The translations under genes and the position numbers were made by a program. A model generated the notes under the pieces. The model saw only the letters and a program-made list of their open reading frames with translations. It ran no database searches and was not told the origin of the DNA. Below, piece by piece: positions 46,767 through 56,662 of a DNA stretch of 64,000 nt (position 1 is its first letter; every line of letters starts with the position of its first letter). Source of the DNA: Candidatus Phocaeicola excrementigallinarum. Lineage in GTDB: Bacteria; Bacteroidota; Bacteroidia; Bacteroidales; Bacteroidaceae. The stretch is taken from contig DWVR01000049.1 in the NCBI GenBank assembly GCA_019120125.1, positions 1 to 64,000 on the forward strand, read 5' to 3'.

Positions 46767-49013
46767 TTATTCTTCGGCCAGCGGCCAGTCCATCTGTCTG
46801 GACAGCCCCTTGCCTTCTTTCACACCATAGAAATTCCATTCTCCCGTGTCGGGCAGGCAATACGTGTTGTCTGTCGCGGTACGGACATTTTCCGCCAGCA
46901 CCACATCGGTTCCCCGGGGAATCTCCAGCCGGTAATAACCGTTGCCCTCCGCCGTGACCTTCACCTTGCCCTCCTGCAGCTGACAGACCTTCTTCCAGCC
47001 CGGCAAATATATCCGGCAGGGCCGTCCGGCATCGCTATGTATGCGTACCCACTCCGTTTTGCCACCTTTTCGGGAAGCGGAGACCACAAATCCCCCTTCA
47101 GCGCGCAACGTACGGAAAGAGCAGTCCTTCCAATCCTGCGGCACGGCCGGAAACACGCGCAAGGTCTCGCCCCAGCCTTGCAGAAGGAACTCGGTGACGG
47201 CGGTAGCCGCACTGAGCGGAGTCTCTATCACGGGATTCTTGCCGCCGCTTTCCACATACATCGTGTTGGGAAGCAGGATGGCCAGTCCGATGGGCTTGTT
47301 GAGGAAATGATGCAGCTGGGCATACGCCTTGTCGCCGTTGCCTTGATAGGCATACAGGGAGGCGGCTCCGGTATAGGAATATCCGGCCAGCGCGTTGCCG
47401 TGGTCGATGCCCAGCCAATGGTCGATGGACTTTTCAAGCACAGCGCTCACTTCCGGACGGGTCGTGTCCTGCAACCTTAACGGATAGAACGAGAGCAGGT
47501 GCGAATAATGACGGTGAGATTTCGCCAAAGGCTTGTCTGAACCGATCATATATCCGTTCTCGTCCACCGGAGCCGGATGGAGCTTTTCAAGGATGTGCTT
47601 CCATTCATCATACTTCGCCGGTCTGTGTCCGGTGCGGTCTCCCAGCTCCGTCATGGTCTGAAGCAGCCATCGGAGCGCGGCCAGATTGTAGTTGCTGTTG
47701 TCGTAGGTCTTGAAGCCCTCGTATTCGGGCGACTCGGTATCCAGCAGATTGATTACGTTGTCCTTTTCCTGCAGATGGGGCAGATACATGGCATAGATGG
47801 CCTCCGCCTTGGGCATGAACTTTTCCTGAATCTCCTGCCAGGAAAGTCCGGCATAGCGCATGTAGGAATAATAGGTGTGGAGTGCCCAGGCGGAATCGCC
47901 CACCTTCGCGGCACCGCGCGACCGGATGATGTCCACAAACAGCGTATCCAACAGGTTCTGATAATTCACGCCCTGTTCCAGACGATTGGTGGCGTGGGTG
48001 GACATATAGGTCAGCTGCACGTTCAGGTTCCACCAGATTCCGGGCCACTGGCTGGTCTTGTAGAATGTGCCGAACGTATCCATCACCGGCCCTTGCGGAT
48101 GCGAGCAGGTGGCCAGCTTGTAAAGCTGCAGATGGTAGAAGTTCTCCATCTTCTTGTCAGGAATGCAGACCGTTCCCGTTTCATAATAGGCATGCCACCA
48201 GTCGCGTGTCTCTTCCCTGAGCGCGTCAGCGCCTTTGCGTACAGCCGCCTCCACTTCGGCCATGGCCTTGGGCAACGAAAGGCTGGAAGCGGGCACCTCG
48301 TTCATGGTGGAAAGATACAGGACAGACCGGCGTTTGCCGCACGTCTCTTTCCAGTATGTGGCATAATCACCTCCGGCCAGAAGCGGATGCACGCTCCAGC
48401 CTTCATGCTCCCTGGCCACACATTGAGGAGCAGGGTTGTCCACGTAGTTCATTTCCTCCTTCAGATTGGGGAACACGATGATACGGGGGGAGCGGGGACT
48501 TCCGGGAAGTTGCTTCCACGAACAGGGGACCCTGCTTTCCACTTCCACCACATTCAGTTCACGGCCGTATGGAGTGAACGCACGGAAAGCGATGTCGCCC
48601 GCATCGGTGTGCAGCACACCGGTCAGCTCGGCATCATAAATGTCAAGCTCCATCGTTCCGGACTGGATGCGGGCCTGCGGAAACAGCTTCATCTTCCCGA
48701 TGTCCATCCGGCAGAAGTCGGTCAGGACAGATGCGCCCATCACTCCCATGGAGGTCTTCCGGTGGGGTGCCATCCGGTGGTCCGTCACATCCGGACGGCT
48801 CAGCCAGAACGTCAGCGAATTGTCCGTAGAGTCCACATAGACCATCATTCCGATACGTCCGTTACCCAAAAACGCCCCTTCGTTCCATTGCATGGGCAAT
48901 TGTTCCCATTTCATGGACTGGGTAGCCATATATTCTTCCAGACTTCCTGTCTCCTTCGCGCCGAGATTTCCGGCCGAAACAAGAAATGCAAGCAGCAATA
49001 AAAGTTGTTTCAT
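46767..49013 (-). CDS. GH95-like glycoside hydrolase
   Basis: A 748-aa exported enzyme with an alpha/alpha toroid fold similar to GH95 (inverting alpha-L-fucosidase / galactosidase). The start at 49011-49013 (MKQLLLLLAFLVSA) gives a clean signal peptide. Family-like stretches are MQWNEGAFLGNGRIGMMVY (about 43-61), WPGIWWNLNVQLTYM (about 330) and the C-terminal GGFVVSASRKGGKTEWVRI. The N-terminal part differs enough that a related clan GH-L family is possible. Last gene of the GH16-GH89-GH95 operon. Confidence 0.72.
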   Translation of the reverse strand: MKQLLLLLAFLVSAGNLGAKETGSLEEYMATQSMKWEQLPMQWNEGAFLGNGRIGMMVYVDSTDNSLTFWLSRPDVTDHRMAPHRKTSMGVMGASVLTDFCRMDIGKMKLFPQARIQSGTMELDIYDAELTGVLHTDAGDIAFRAFTPYGRELNVVEVESRVPCSWKQLPGSPRSPRIIVFPNLKEEMNYVDNPAPQCVAREHEGWSVHPLLAGGDYATYWKETCGKRRSVLYLSTMNEVPASSLSLPKAMAEVEAAVRKGADALREETRDWWHAYYETGTVCIPDKKMENFYHLQLYKLATCSHPQGPVMDTFGTFYKTSQWPGIWWNLNVQLTYMSTHATNRLEQGVNYQNLLDTLFVDIIRSRGAAKVGDSAWALHTYYSYMRYAGLSWQEIQEKFMPKAEAIYAMYLPHLQEKDNVINLLDTESPEYEGFKTYDNSNYNLAALRWLLQTMTELGDRTGHRPAKYDEWKHILEKLHPAPVDENGYMIGSDKPLAKSHRHYSHLLSFYPLRLQDTTRPEVSAVLEKSIDHWLGIDHGNALAGYSYTGAASLYAYQGNGDKAYAQLHHFLNKPIGLAILLPNTMYVESGGKNPVIETPLSAATAVTEFLLQGWGETLRVFPAVPQDWKDCSFRTLRAEGGFVVSASRKGGKTEWVRIHSDAGRPCRIYLPGWKKVCQLQEGKVKVTAEGNGYYRLEIPRGTDVVLAENVRTATDNTYCLPDTGEWNFYGVKEGKGLSRQMDWPLAEE

Positions 49014-49054
49014 GTCATATACATATTTATAGGATAAACACAGAGACTGCTTTC

Positions 49055-51325
49055 TCATTCTCCCAGATTCTCAAAAATGTTTCCTTCCTTGATTTCGTCC
49101 GCACGGACTCCCTCACCGTAATATTCGGCGGCAAGCGCACGGTATTTGCGGTACAACCGCTTGGCCGTCTCTACCTCATCTCCTTCCGAGACAGGGTTGC
49201 GCGCCTTGCCGTACGTGTTCACATACCGGAGTTCCCAGTCACCCAGACTGTCATAGAAAGCATTGGCGCGGAAAGCCTCGCGTCCGTGGGTCATCGGCAA
49301 TCCTTCTTCCTTGTATTCCACACCTTTGTCCAGGCAATCCTGAAGCATGGCATAGAACTTCTCCCACCGTTTCAGATAATAGCCGTCAATCAGTCCGGCC
49401 CATTCGCGCCAGGAATAATCGAATATCAGCGGGTCTCCGTCCGCTCCCCATACAGTGACCAGCGAAGTGGCGTCCTTCTCAAACAGATTCTTTTCCTGTT
49501 CGTTGTCTCCCCAGCTGCGCGCCTGCGTGAGCCATCGGTCGAAGTTGAATTCCGTACGTGTGCGCAACAGTTTGTCCGCGTCACGCAACATATCGAGGAA
49601 ACGCTGGCTGTGGAGCCGGAACGCCTCCTTGTCTTTGGCCCGGAACGCCTCGGCCGCCTTCTTGTGGATAGCCTGTCCGAGATTCGACATGAGCTGACGC
49701 TGGATGTCCGTCACATCAAAACGGTAACCTTCCGAAGCTTCCAGCACCTCCGCGTCTTCAAGCAGCAGTCCCTCGGCTTCCACCAGCAGCTGCGGCGGAT
49801 AGGGGATGCCCAGTCCGGCATTCGGTCCCGACTTCTTGACATCCAAGGCCGGGCGCGCGGCAATGATGGAACTGCGTTCCGTGCCGTTGGTTCCGGGCCG
49901 GTACGGTCCTTCGAGCAGAAGTTCCCATGCCCGGCATGCCTTTTCCGACGAATGTCCGTAACGGCGTTCCGCATATTGGCACAGCCATCCGGCAATGTCT
50001 ACAGAATCATCATGCAGCGGCATTTCGAACGCAAGGTCGTAATAGACCGGGTTCTGCTCGATACCTTCCATGAAAAGTCCCGATCCGCACACGTTCGGAC
50101 TTGTCTCTTTTGCTTTCCGGTATTGGTTGGAAGCCAGCAGACGGAGGTCACCGTGCAGATTGATGCGCGAACCGAAGTTGTGCAGGTTTCCCGCCACGAA
50201 AGGATATCCCCAGAATCCGTCCGTCCCCTGATATTTCGCCCCGTTCAAGTCCAGAATCAACAGATTCTCCTGCGGAACGGCCTTTACAATCGGTTCCCGG
50301 ATGCTCCATGCCTGCATGACCCACACCGATCCCGGATGGAAATCCTCGAACAGCCGGTGGATGGAGTTTCCTACCGCACCCAGATACTCAGGAGTATTGA
50401 CCGGCGGCTGGCTTTCATGGAAAGGATCGGCGGCATAGAATCCGTGGGCACCGTACAGCTTCTTTTCCTCTTCCAGAAAATCACGCCCGATGACCGCAAA
50501 CAGCGGGTCGGTCGGATCCAGCTGTGCGGCCCCCTTGAATCCGCACCATGAGTTCTGATATTTTATCTGCGCGTCCGGATATTTCTCTTTCAGCTCACGG
50601 GGCACATATCCCGAAAATCCCTGCTGGATGGGGTGCATGCCCAATTCCAGCTGGCGTGCGATGATCTGTCTGCCCAACGTGATATGCTTGTCTATCCACG
50701 ACTTGGGAAGAGGACCGCCATAACTCTGCAGGTTCTGCATCCATTGCCAGGCCGAATGTCCCGGACCGGCCAGAAAGCGGCGTGCCTCCTCATCGGTGAA
50801 CTTGTGTTTCAGCAGGGTGTTGTACCACACGGCCTCCAGACCGACTACGGAAAGAGGCATGTTGATGGAATTCATGGCCATATAGTCGATTTCGCGCTGC
50901 CAGCGTTCCCAATCCCACCAGGCGGCGGAATAGCTGACCGTACAATAGTTCATATACACACGGTATTTCCCCTGGATCGTATTCTTGACAGGCAAGGGCA
51001 TGGGCAGCCGTTCCGGCAGATCCAGCTGGTCGCCCAGCCAGGACACATGCGCATGGCATGTATATTTCAGATAATGGTTGAACGCCGTAGCTATCGAGAC
51101 GGCATTGTTTCCCTTCAGGACGACTTTCCCGTCGCCGGGCATGATTTCGTAGGCGTCTTTCCCGTCCACCTGGCCGATGAGTTCCAGCTCAAACTGCGTC
51201 TCATATCCCGGAGTGACACGGGCTATCAGGTCATAAGCGGCCCGTAACTGACTGTCCTCTTTTCCACTGACTCCGGCAGGGAGAAAAAGGCAGAAGACGA
51301 ATAATAAAAATTGATAGGGTTTCAT
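49055..51325 (-). CDS. Alpha-N-acetylglucosaminidase, GH89
   Basis: A 756-aa secreted enzyme of the NAGLU family that removes terminal alpha-GlcNAc, as in heparan sulfate breakdown or alpha-GlcNAc-capped mucin glycans. The N-terminal mixed domain is followed by YRVYMNYCTVSYSAAWWDWERWQREIDYMAMN (in two blocks, about 120-152), then SGYVPRELKEKYP and DPFHESQPP, NAGLU hallmarks. Signal peptide cleaved near residue 21. It lies 23 bp after GH16 and 41 bp before the GH95-like gene. Confidence 0.93.
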   Translation of the reverse strand: MKPYQFLLFVFCLFLPAGVSGKEDSQLRAAYDLIARVTPGYETQFELELIGQVDGKDAYEIMPGDGKVVLKGNNAVSIATAFNHYLKYTCHAHVSWLGDQLDLPERLPMPLPVKNTIQGKYRVYMNYCTVSYSAAWWDWERWQREIDYMAMNSINMPLSVVGLEAVWYNTLLKHKFTDEEARRFLAGPGHSAWQWMQNLQSYGGPLPKSWIDKHITLGRQIIARQLELGMHPIQQGFSGYVPRELKEKYPDAQIKYQNSWCGFKGAAQLDPTDPLFAVIGRDFLEEEKKLYGAHGFYAADPFHESQPPVNTPEYLGAVGNSIHRLFEDFHPGSVWVMQAWSIREPIVKAVPQENLLILDLNGAKYQGTDGFWGYPFVAGNLHNFGSRINLHGDLRLLASNQYRKAKETSPNVCGSGLFMEGIEQNPVYYDLAFEMPLHDDSVDIAGWLCQYAERRYGHSSEKACRAWELLLEGPYRPGTNGTERSSIIAARPALDVKKSGPNAGLGIPYPPQLLVEAEGLLLEDAEVLEASEGYRFDVTDIQRQLMSNLGQAIHKKAAEAFRAKDKEAFRLHSQRFLDMLRDADKLLRTRTEFNFDRWLTQARSWGDNEQEKNLFEKDATSLVTVWGADGDPLIFDYSWREWAGLIDGYYLKRWEKFYAMLQDCLDKGVEYKEEGLPMTHGREAFRANAFYDSLGDWELRYVNTYGKARNPVSEGDEVETAKRLYRKYRALAAEYYGEGVRADEIKEGNIFENLGE

Positions 51326-51348
51326 GATAATGATGTTAGGTTTTCATT

Positions 51349-52206
51349 TTATCTGCTTTTTGTCCATACTCTCACATAGTCGAAACAGACTTGTGTAAGA
51401 CTGCTGTCCGCAGGCTGGGAGACGAAATCCCCTTCACCGCTGAATGTAGCCACCGTCGAGAGATACAGATACTCGTCTATTTCCTTGCGGGGGACCCATA
51501 TACCATCAAATTCGGCTTTCAGTTCCCCGTCCAGAAAAATCCTGATTCCGTCATCGTCCCACCACATGCCCCATATATGATAGTCCTCGTGTATCCCGGG
51601 AGCGGCATACCGGAAATTCTTTTCCCGATGGGCCTCTTCGTAACCGTCGATATGTATGGTCGTGATGATTGTGTCCGATGTGTACGCCGATTCAAATATG
51701 TCAATCTCGGCACCGTCGTTTCCGGTTCCGTCTATGCTTCTCATCGTCAGACTTTGCAGCCAGAATGCGGTAAGGGCCGACATGCGGATATCCGCCAGCC
51801 TGATGCGCGCTTCCGCATAGCCATGGTGGATGTAATATTTCCCGTTCGAATAGACCGAACCGCAATACATCGTGTCTTTCCCTACTTTTCTCACGTCCAG
51901 AAAGAGGTTGCCGTCTCTTTCTTCCACTGCCTCCGGTTTGAAGAACCACCGTTCGATTCCCAGTTCCGGACGGGACCCCCTGTACTCATCCTTTACGACC
52001 CACTTTGTAGTGTCTATTCTGCCGTCATTGAATTCATCGCGGAACTCCAGTTTCCAGCCGGAACCGACAAATTTGTTACAAGGTTGCGCATCGACAGGTG
52101 TGGACTTGTCAATCCATCTGCCGGAAGAATCCATCTTCCCGCATACGGAGAACGTGACAGCCGCAATGCCAACGCAGATAACCAAAGAAAATGCGATGCC
52201 TTTCAT
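51349..52206 (-). CDS. GH16 family lipoprotein
   Basis: A 285-aa endo-glycanase with the GH16 beta-jelly roll: WKLEFRDEFNDGRID, then the catalytic motif ExDxxE in AEIDIFESAYT (about 170-180) and DDGIRIFLDGELKAEFDG. The start at 52204-52206 (MKGIAFSLVICVG) is preceded by an AAAAGGA ribosome-binding sequence and gives a lipobox-like FSVC; an ATG at 52224 is the alternative. Substrate may be beta-glucan, galactan or mucin O-glycan backbone. First gene of its operon, after the promoter at 52271-52338. Confidence 0.88.
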   Translation of the reverse strand: MKGIAFSLVICVGIAAVTFSVCGKMDSSGRWIDKSTPVDAQPCNKFVGSGWKLEFRDEFNDGRIDTTKWVVKDEYRGSRPELGIERWFFKPEAVEERDGNLFLDVRKVGKDTMYCGSVYSNGKYYIHHGYAEARIRLADIRMSALTAFWLQSLTMRSIDGTGNDGAEIDIFESAYTSDTIITTIHIDGYEEAHREKNFRYAAPGIHEDYHIWGMWWDDDGIRIFLDGELKAEFDGIWVPRKEIDEYLYLSTVATFSGEGDFVSQPADSSLTQVCFDYVRVWTKSR

Positions 52207-52270
52207 ACTATATTCCTTTTCCATTTTAACGTTTCCCGACTCCGGATTCCGTACTTCGGAGGAGTCTACG

Positions 52271-52338
52271 CAAATGTCAGGCTTTACGGCAAACAAATAC
52301 AGCAAAATTTTCCGAATATACCGGTAAAATCGTCCATG
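52271..52338 (-). promoter_or_regulatory. HTCS-type direct-repeat promoter of GH16 operon
   Basis: -7 box (minus strand GACATTTG, one mismatch) at 52271-52278; half-sites from 52301 (GCAAAATTTTCCG) and 52323 (GGTAAAATCGTCC), 22 bp apart, starting 23 bp from the -7 box, as at the two other PUL promoters. Confidence 0.75.
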
Positions 52339-52400
52339 AGGCACTGTCTCCCGAAAACAAACGGCACTTTCAAGGATGAAAATGTGTCATGACTGGAAAA

Positions 52401-52466
52401 TAAAAACACAAAGACACAGAGAGAGCATATTTGCGAATCAGATAAAATAACTCTGTGTCTTTGTGT
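52401..52466 (-). terminator. ACACAGAG-type terminator of HTCS gene
   Basis: Perfect 16-bp stem (52406-52421 with 52451-52466), followed on the minus strand by a T-rich run to about 52401. It starts ten bases after the HTCS stop. Confidence 0.85.
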
Positions 52467-52475
52467 CTCTATGTT

Positions 52476-55400
52476 CTAGACCTGACTGGCCGTTTCCTCC
52501 GAAACAGGTCCGCTCTTCCGCTTTTCCTTCCGGTATGCCTGCGGCGTACAGCCGTACTGGTTTTTGAAGCAACGGCTGAAATAGACAGAAGTACTGAAAC
52601 CGCACCGGTCGCTGACTTCCGCAATGGGTATGTCCGGATATTTCTGCAGCATCGAGGCAGCGTACTTCAGACGGTAGTTCAGAATGAAGTTGTTGGGAGT
52701 CATCCCGGTCAGTGCCTTGAACTTGGAATAAAGCAGCGAACGTCCGATAGCGGCTTCCTTGCAAAGGACGGGCACATCGAACTCCGTATCATCGATATGC
52801 TTCTCGATAATCTCCGTCACCCGTTTCAGCAGATCCTTGTCCAGAGGATTGATGCCGGTAAGGTCTATTTCCGACATCGGTTTCTTGTGGAACTGATGCT
52901 GGATCAGCAGGCGGTTGCGTATCAGATTGTTGGCACGCGCCAGCAACAGCTGCGCATGGAAAGGCTTGGTGATATAATCGTCCGCCCCACGGTTCAGTCC
53001 CTCCAGATTCTGTTCGGGCGAATTGAGTGCCGTCAGCAGAATGACAGGAATATGACAGAAATCCAGGTTGTTTTTCACCTGCAGGCACATTTCCGTACCT
53101 GTCATTTCCGGCATCATGACATCGCTGACCACCAGATCGGGCTTCTGGGCATAAATCTGTTCCAGCCCTTCCTTGCCGTTATGCGCACAGATCACTTTGT
53201 AGAGAGGGGAGAACAAGTCTTTCAGCACCTGAAGCAACTCTTCGTTGTCCTCCACCAGAAGCACCGTGCGCGACTGGTCGGTCACACCTTCCTCGACGGC
53301 CGGAGCTTCCGCCCCGTCACTGCTGTCAGTCGGCAGGTACTGCGAATTTTCTATGATGGACGGCTCGGCTTTTCCGTATGATATCTCTACATTCTCGTCA
53401 CCACGATACACATCTTCGCGGCGTGTCAACCTGACGGTGAAAGTGCTTCCTTCTCCCAGCACACTTTCCACGCCAATATTTCCATGGTGCTTTTCTATGA
53501 TGTTCTTTGTCAGAGCCAGCCCGATGCCCGTACCCTTGAATATATCCTGTTTCTTCTCCGACTGGTTATTTCCTTGATAGAAACGTGTAAAGATCAGCGA
53601 GGAGTCCTGTCGGGAGATACCCACGCCGGTATCCGATATGCGGATATACACATCATCATCGGTTACCGTGCCCGATATACAGATCTTTCCACCGTCGTGC
53701 GTGAACTTAAAGGCGTTCGACAGGAGGTTGAAAAACACTTTCTCCATCAGCCGTGCATCGAACCAGCAAAGTACCTCCGCCTCGGGCAGCTGGAATGTGT
53801 AAGTGATGTTCCGCTTCTGGGCATAGTCCGCAAACGAGAGATAGATTTCTTTCAGGAAAGCCACGATGTCCTGCCGCATCAGATGAAGGGTCTCGTGGTT
53901 CTGCTCCAGTTTGCGGAACTCCAGCAGTTCGGATATCAGGTTACTCAGATATTGTGCGTTTTTCCGGATTTTCAGGATAGGATTGTAGACCACCGGTGAC
54001 AACGAATGACGTTGCAGCAACATGTCGATATGGCTGATGATCAGCGTGAGCGGTGTACGGAACTCATGGCTGACATTGGTGAAGAACACCAGTTTCTCAT
54101 GGTTCAGCCGCTCAATCTGCTGTTTCTCGAAACGCTCTTTTTCAAGCGAAAGCGCCAGCGTGCGTTTCGCTATGCGGCTTGAAATGAAATAAGAGACACA
54201 TCCGATGAAAATCATCACATAGGCGCTCCATGCCCACCAGGTGGCATACCAGGGCGTGGCAATGACAAGCTGCAGTGAAATTTCATCCGAAGGCGTGTCC
54301 GACCCATTCCTTTCTATGGCTGCAACCCGTAATGTATATTCACCCGGATCGAGGTTGGTATAATAAAGAGTGGTCTGCTGGGTCTCGACCCACTGCGGGT
54401 CGAATCCTTCCAGTTTATACCGGTACCATTTCTCCGACAGCTGCTGTCGGTAATCCGAATGCGCGAAGCGGATAACGAGATTGTTTTCGTAGTGTTTCAG
54501 CTTCAGCTCCTTCACGAAAGGAAGTGACTCGCTCAGGATACCGTCCGCGTCTCCCGGCGATACGGAACGATTGTTGACCCATAATTTCGAGAAATAAAAA
54601 TGAGCGGCGCTGTCCCTGCCGCCTGTCCTTTCGAACTCGTTTTCGGAGAATACAGTGACTCCTTCCGTATCGCCTATGTATATACGCCCGTCGGATGAAG
54701 CATAAACACCACATCCGTTGATGATGTGAGCCGACGGAAAATTCCTCATGAAATCAATGGTCGTGAAACCGGTGCCGCCCGGCTTGAAGCTGGTAACCCC
54801 TTTTTCGCTGGTGACAAGTATGTTCCCGTTCGGCGTTTCACATAAGTTATAGCAGAAATTGCTGGGCAACTGGCCGTTTTCTGCTGTAAAGCGGGTAAGC
54901 TCCCGTGTATTCCTGTTGCAAAAGAATACGCCGCTTCCCAATGAGCTGATACAGGTGCCTTGCGAAGTACACAACACTTGGGTAAAGGCAGGCACATGAC
55001 CTTCAATGGTCAGCGGTATCCGGGTAACCGAGTCAGGCAGTTCCAAATCGGCCAGCAGAATCTCGCCCCATTTGGCCAGACAGATATGTCCTTCTTCATC
55101 AATGTCAAAATGCTCGTAATATACCGGCGGCACGGGGACTTCCTGAAAGGTCTGCGTACGCGTGTCCAGGCAGAACAGTCCGTTACGGGCGGACACATAA
55201 AGCCGGTCTTTCCACATCTCCACATGGAAAATCACATCGTTGGGCATTTTCTCTCCGCCCTTGGTTTCTTTCAGATAATTATGGAAACGGCCGGTGGAAA
55301 TGTCATAACGCGACAAGCCGCCCAGATAAGTGCCAATATAGAGGCAGTCGTTTTTCCGGTCGTAGCAAAGGCTCTTGATGTTGTTGTGGGGGAGGGAATT

Positions 55401-56548
55401 GCCCGGACCTGCCGTAAGCCGCTTCTGTATCTCCCAGTCCCGGTTCAAACAGCAGACTCCTCCACCGTCCGTGCCAATCCACAGATTACCGTTCTTGTCG
55501 CGGGCAATATCACCGATATACGAATAATACAAGTCGGATGAAACATTTTCCGCATAGTTATAATGAACGAAATCATCGTGCTGGGGATTGAAATAGTTTA
55601 CACCCCGTAATAACTGCCTACCCAAAGAGTGCCCTGCTTGTCCTTGTACAGCGAAAAGATGGAGGAATGGCTCAAGCCTCCCATATAGTGAGGTATCTGT
55701 ATCAGGCAGTATTGTCCGGTGGATGCATGCCATTCATACAGGCCGTCGAACGTGCCGAACCAGACGTTGCCCTGATCGTCTTCCACAAAGTCGCGTATCT
55801 GTTCGCTGCTGATCCCTTCCGGAGAGTTTTGCAGATGAGGTACTTTGGAGATTTTTCCACGGCTGTCCATCCGGTAAAGGCCATGCATGCGGGTTCCGAT
55901 CCACAACTCACCCTCCGAACTTTCAAAGATACTGTAGATGTCCGTACCCTCCAGCAGATGCTTCTGCCCGAACGGCATGCGCCTGTCAATGACAAGCAGT
56001 CCATTCCTTGTACCTACGTAAATATGATTTCTTTTAACGGTAAGGCATGTGACCACAGGCTTTCCTTTCAGGCTGAAAGCCATTTCCGCTTTCTCGCTTC
56101 CGTTCTTCAAATGGAATAGAGAATCGTATCTGATGTACCAGATGTCCCCTTCGAACGAAGCAAGTACAGAAACGTCTGACGATGAAAGCGGCTGGAAACG
56201 TCCGCTGCGCAGAAAATACTTGAACAGGGTGTCGTCTATCAGGAAATAGACGTCTCCGTTCCGGTCGCCCGTTATGGCCGACACCTCATTCCCCAGCCAG
56301 ACAGAAGCTGTATCCTGCTCCGACACACGCATCCATCCTTTGAAAACGGTTATCTGTCCGCCGTCGTACAAGTTGATGCCTTCGCGTGTACCGAACCACA
56401 TCCTTCCCAGCTGGTCCTGATAGATGGCCATGACGGAAGGACTGCTCATCCCTTCAGCCAGTCCGATGCGTCTGAAATACTCCGCATAGGCCTGTGAGAT
56501 TCCCAACCATAAGTAAAAAAACAAGATAATCAGCCGTGTCGTTTTCAT
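52476..56548 (-). pseudogene. Hybrid two-component regulator (HTCS), frameshifted
   Basis: About 1357 aa if one base is restored: signal peptide, two-blade-type propeller repeats (sensor, about 25-690), Y_Y_Y domain, one membrane segment, histidine kinase (SHEFRTPLTL, His about 827; NLLSNAFKFT; DTGVGI), receiver (DLVVSDVMMP, Asp about 1144) and an AraC-type DNA-binding domain (GFSTSVYFSRCFKNQYG). The frame breaks at 55603-55606: the run GGGG (coding strand) gives a stop after GSYYGV, whereas GGGGG would continue YGGVNYF. All motifs downstream are intact, so the break is recent, variable or a sequencing error. It should control the PUL. Confidence 0.9.
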
Positions 56549-56577
56549 CAGTTGTCATTTGATTGCGGTTAGCAGGA

Positions 56578-56585
56578 CAAAGGTA
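56578..56585 (-). promoter_or_regulatory. -7 box of HTCS gene
   Basis: Minus-strand TACCTTTG, 29 bp before the ATG. No direct-repeat site of the PUL type is seen here, so the HTCS gene seems not to be under its own control. Confidence 0.6.
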
Positions 56586-56662
56586 CGCAAAAAACAAGAA
56601 CCGAGTCATGCACCCTATACAAAAAATCGCTATCTTTAGGCTCATCCAAACATCCAATCCGA

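Noticed and set aside
55607..55733. Start of a separate 1085-aa regulator at 55733
   Set aside because: The first ~40 residues are out of frame with the upstream propeller; the true reading continues from the frameshift at 55603-55606.
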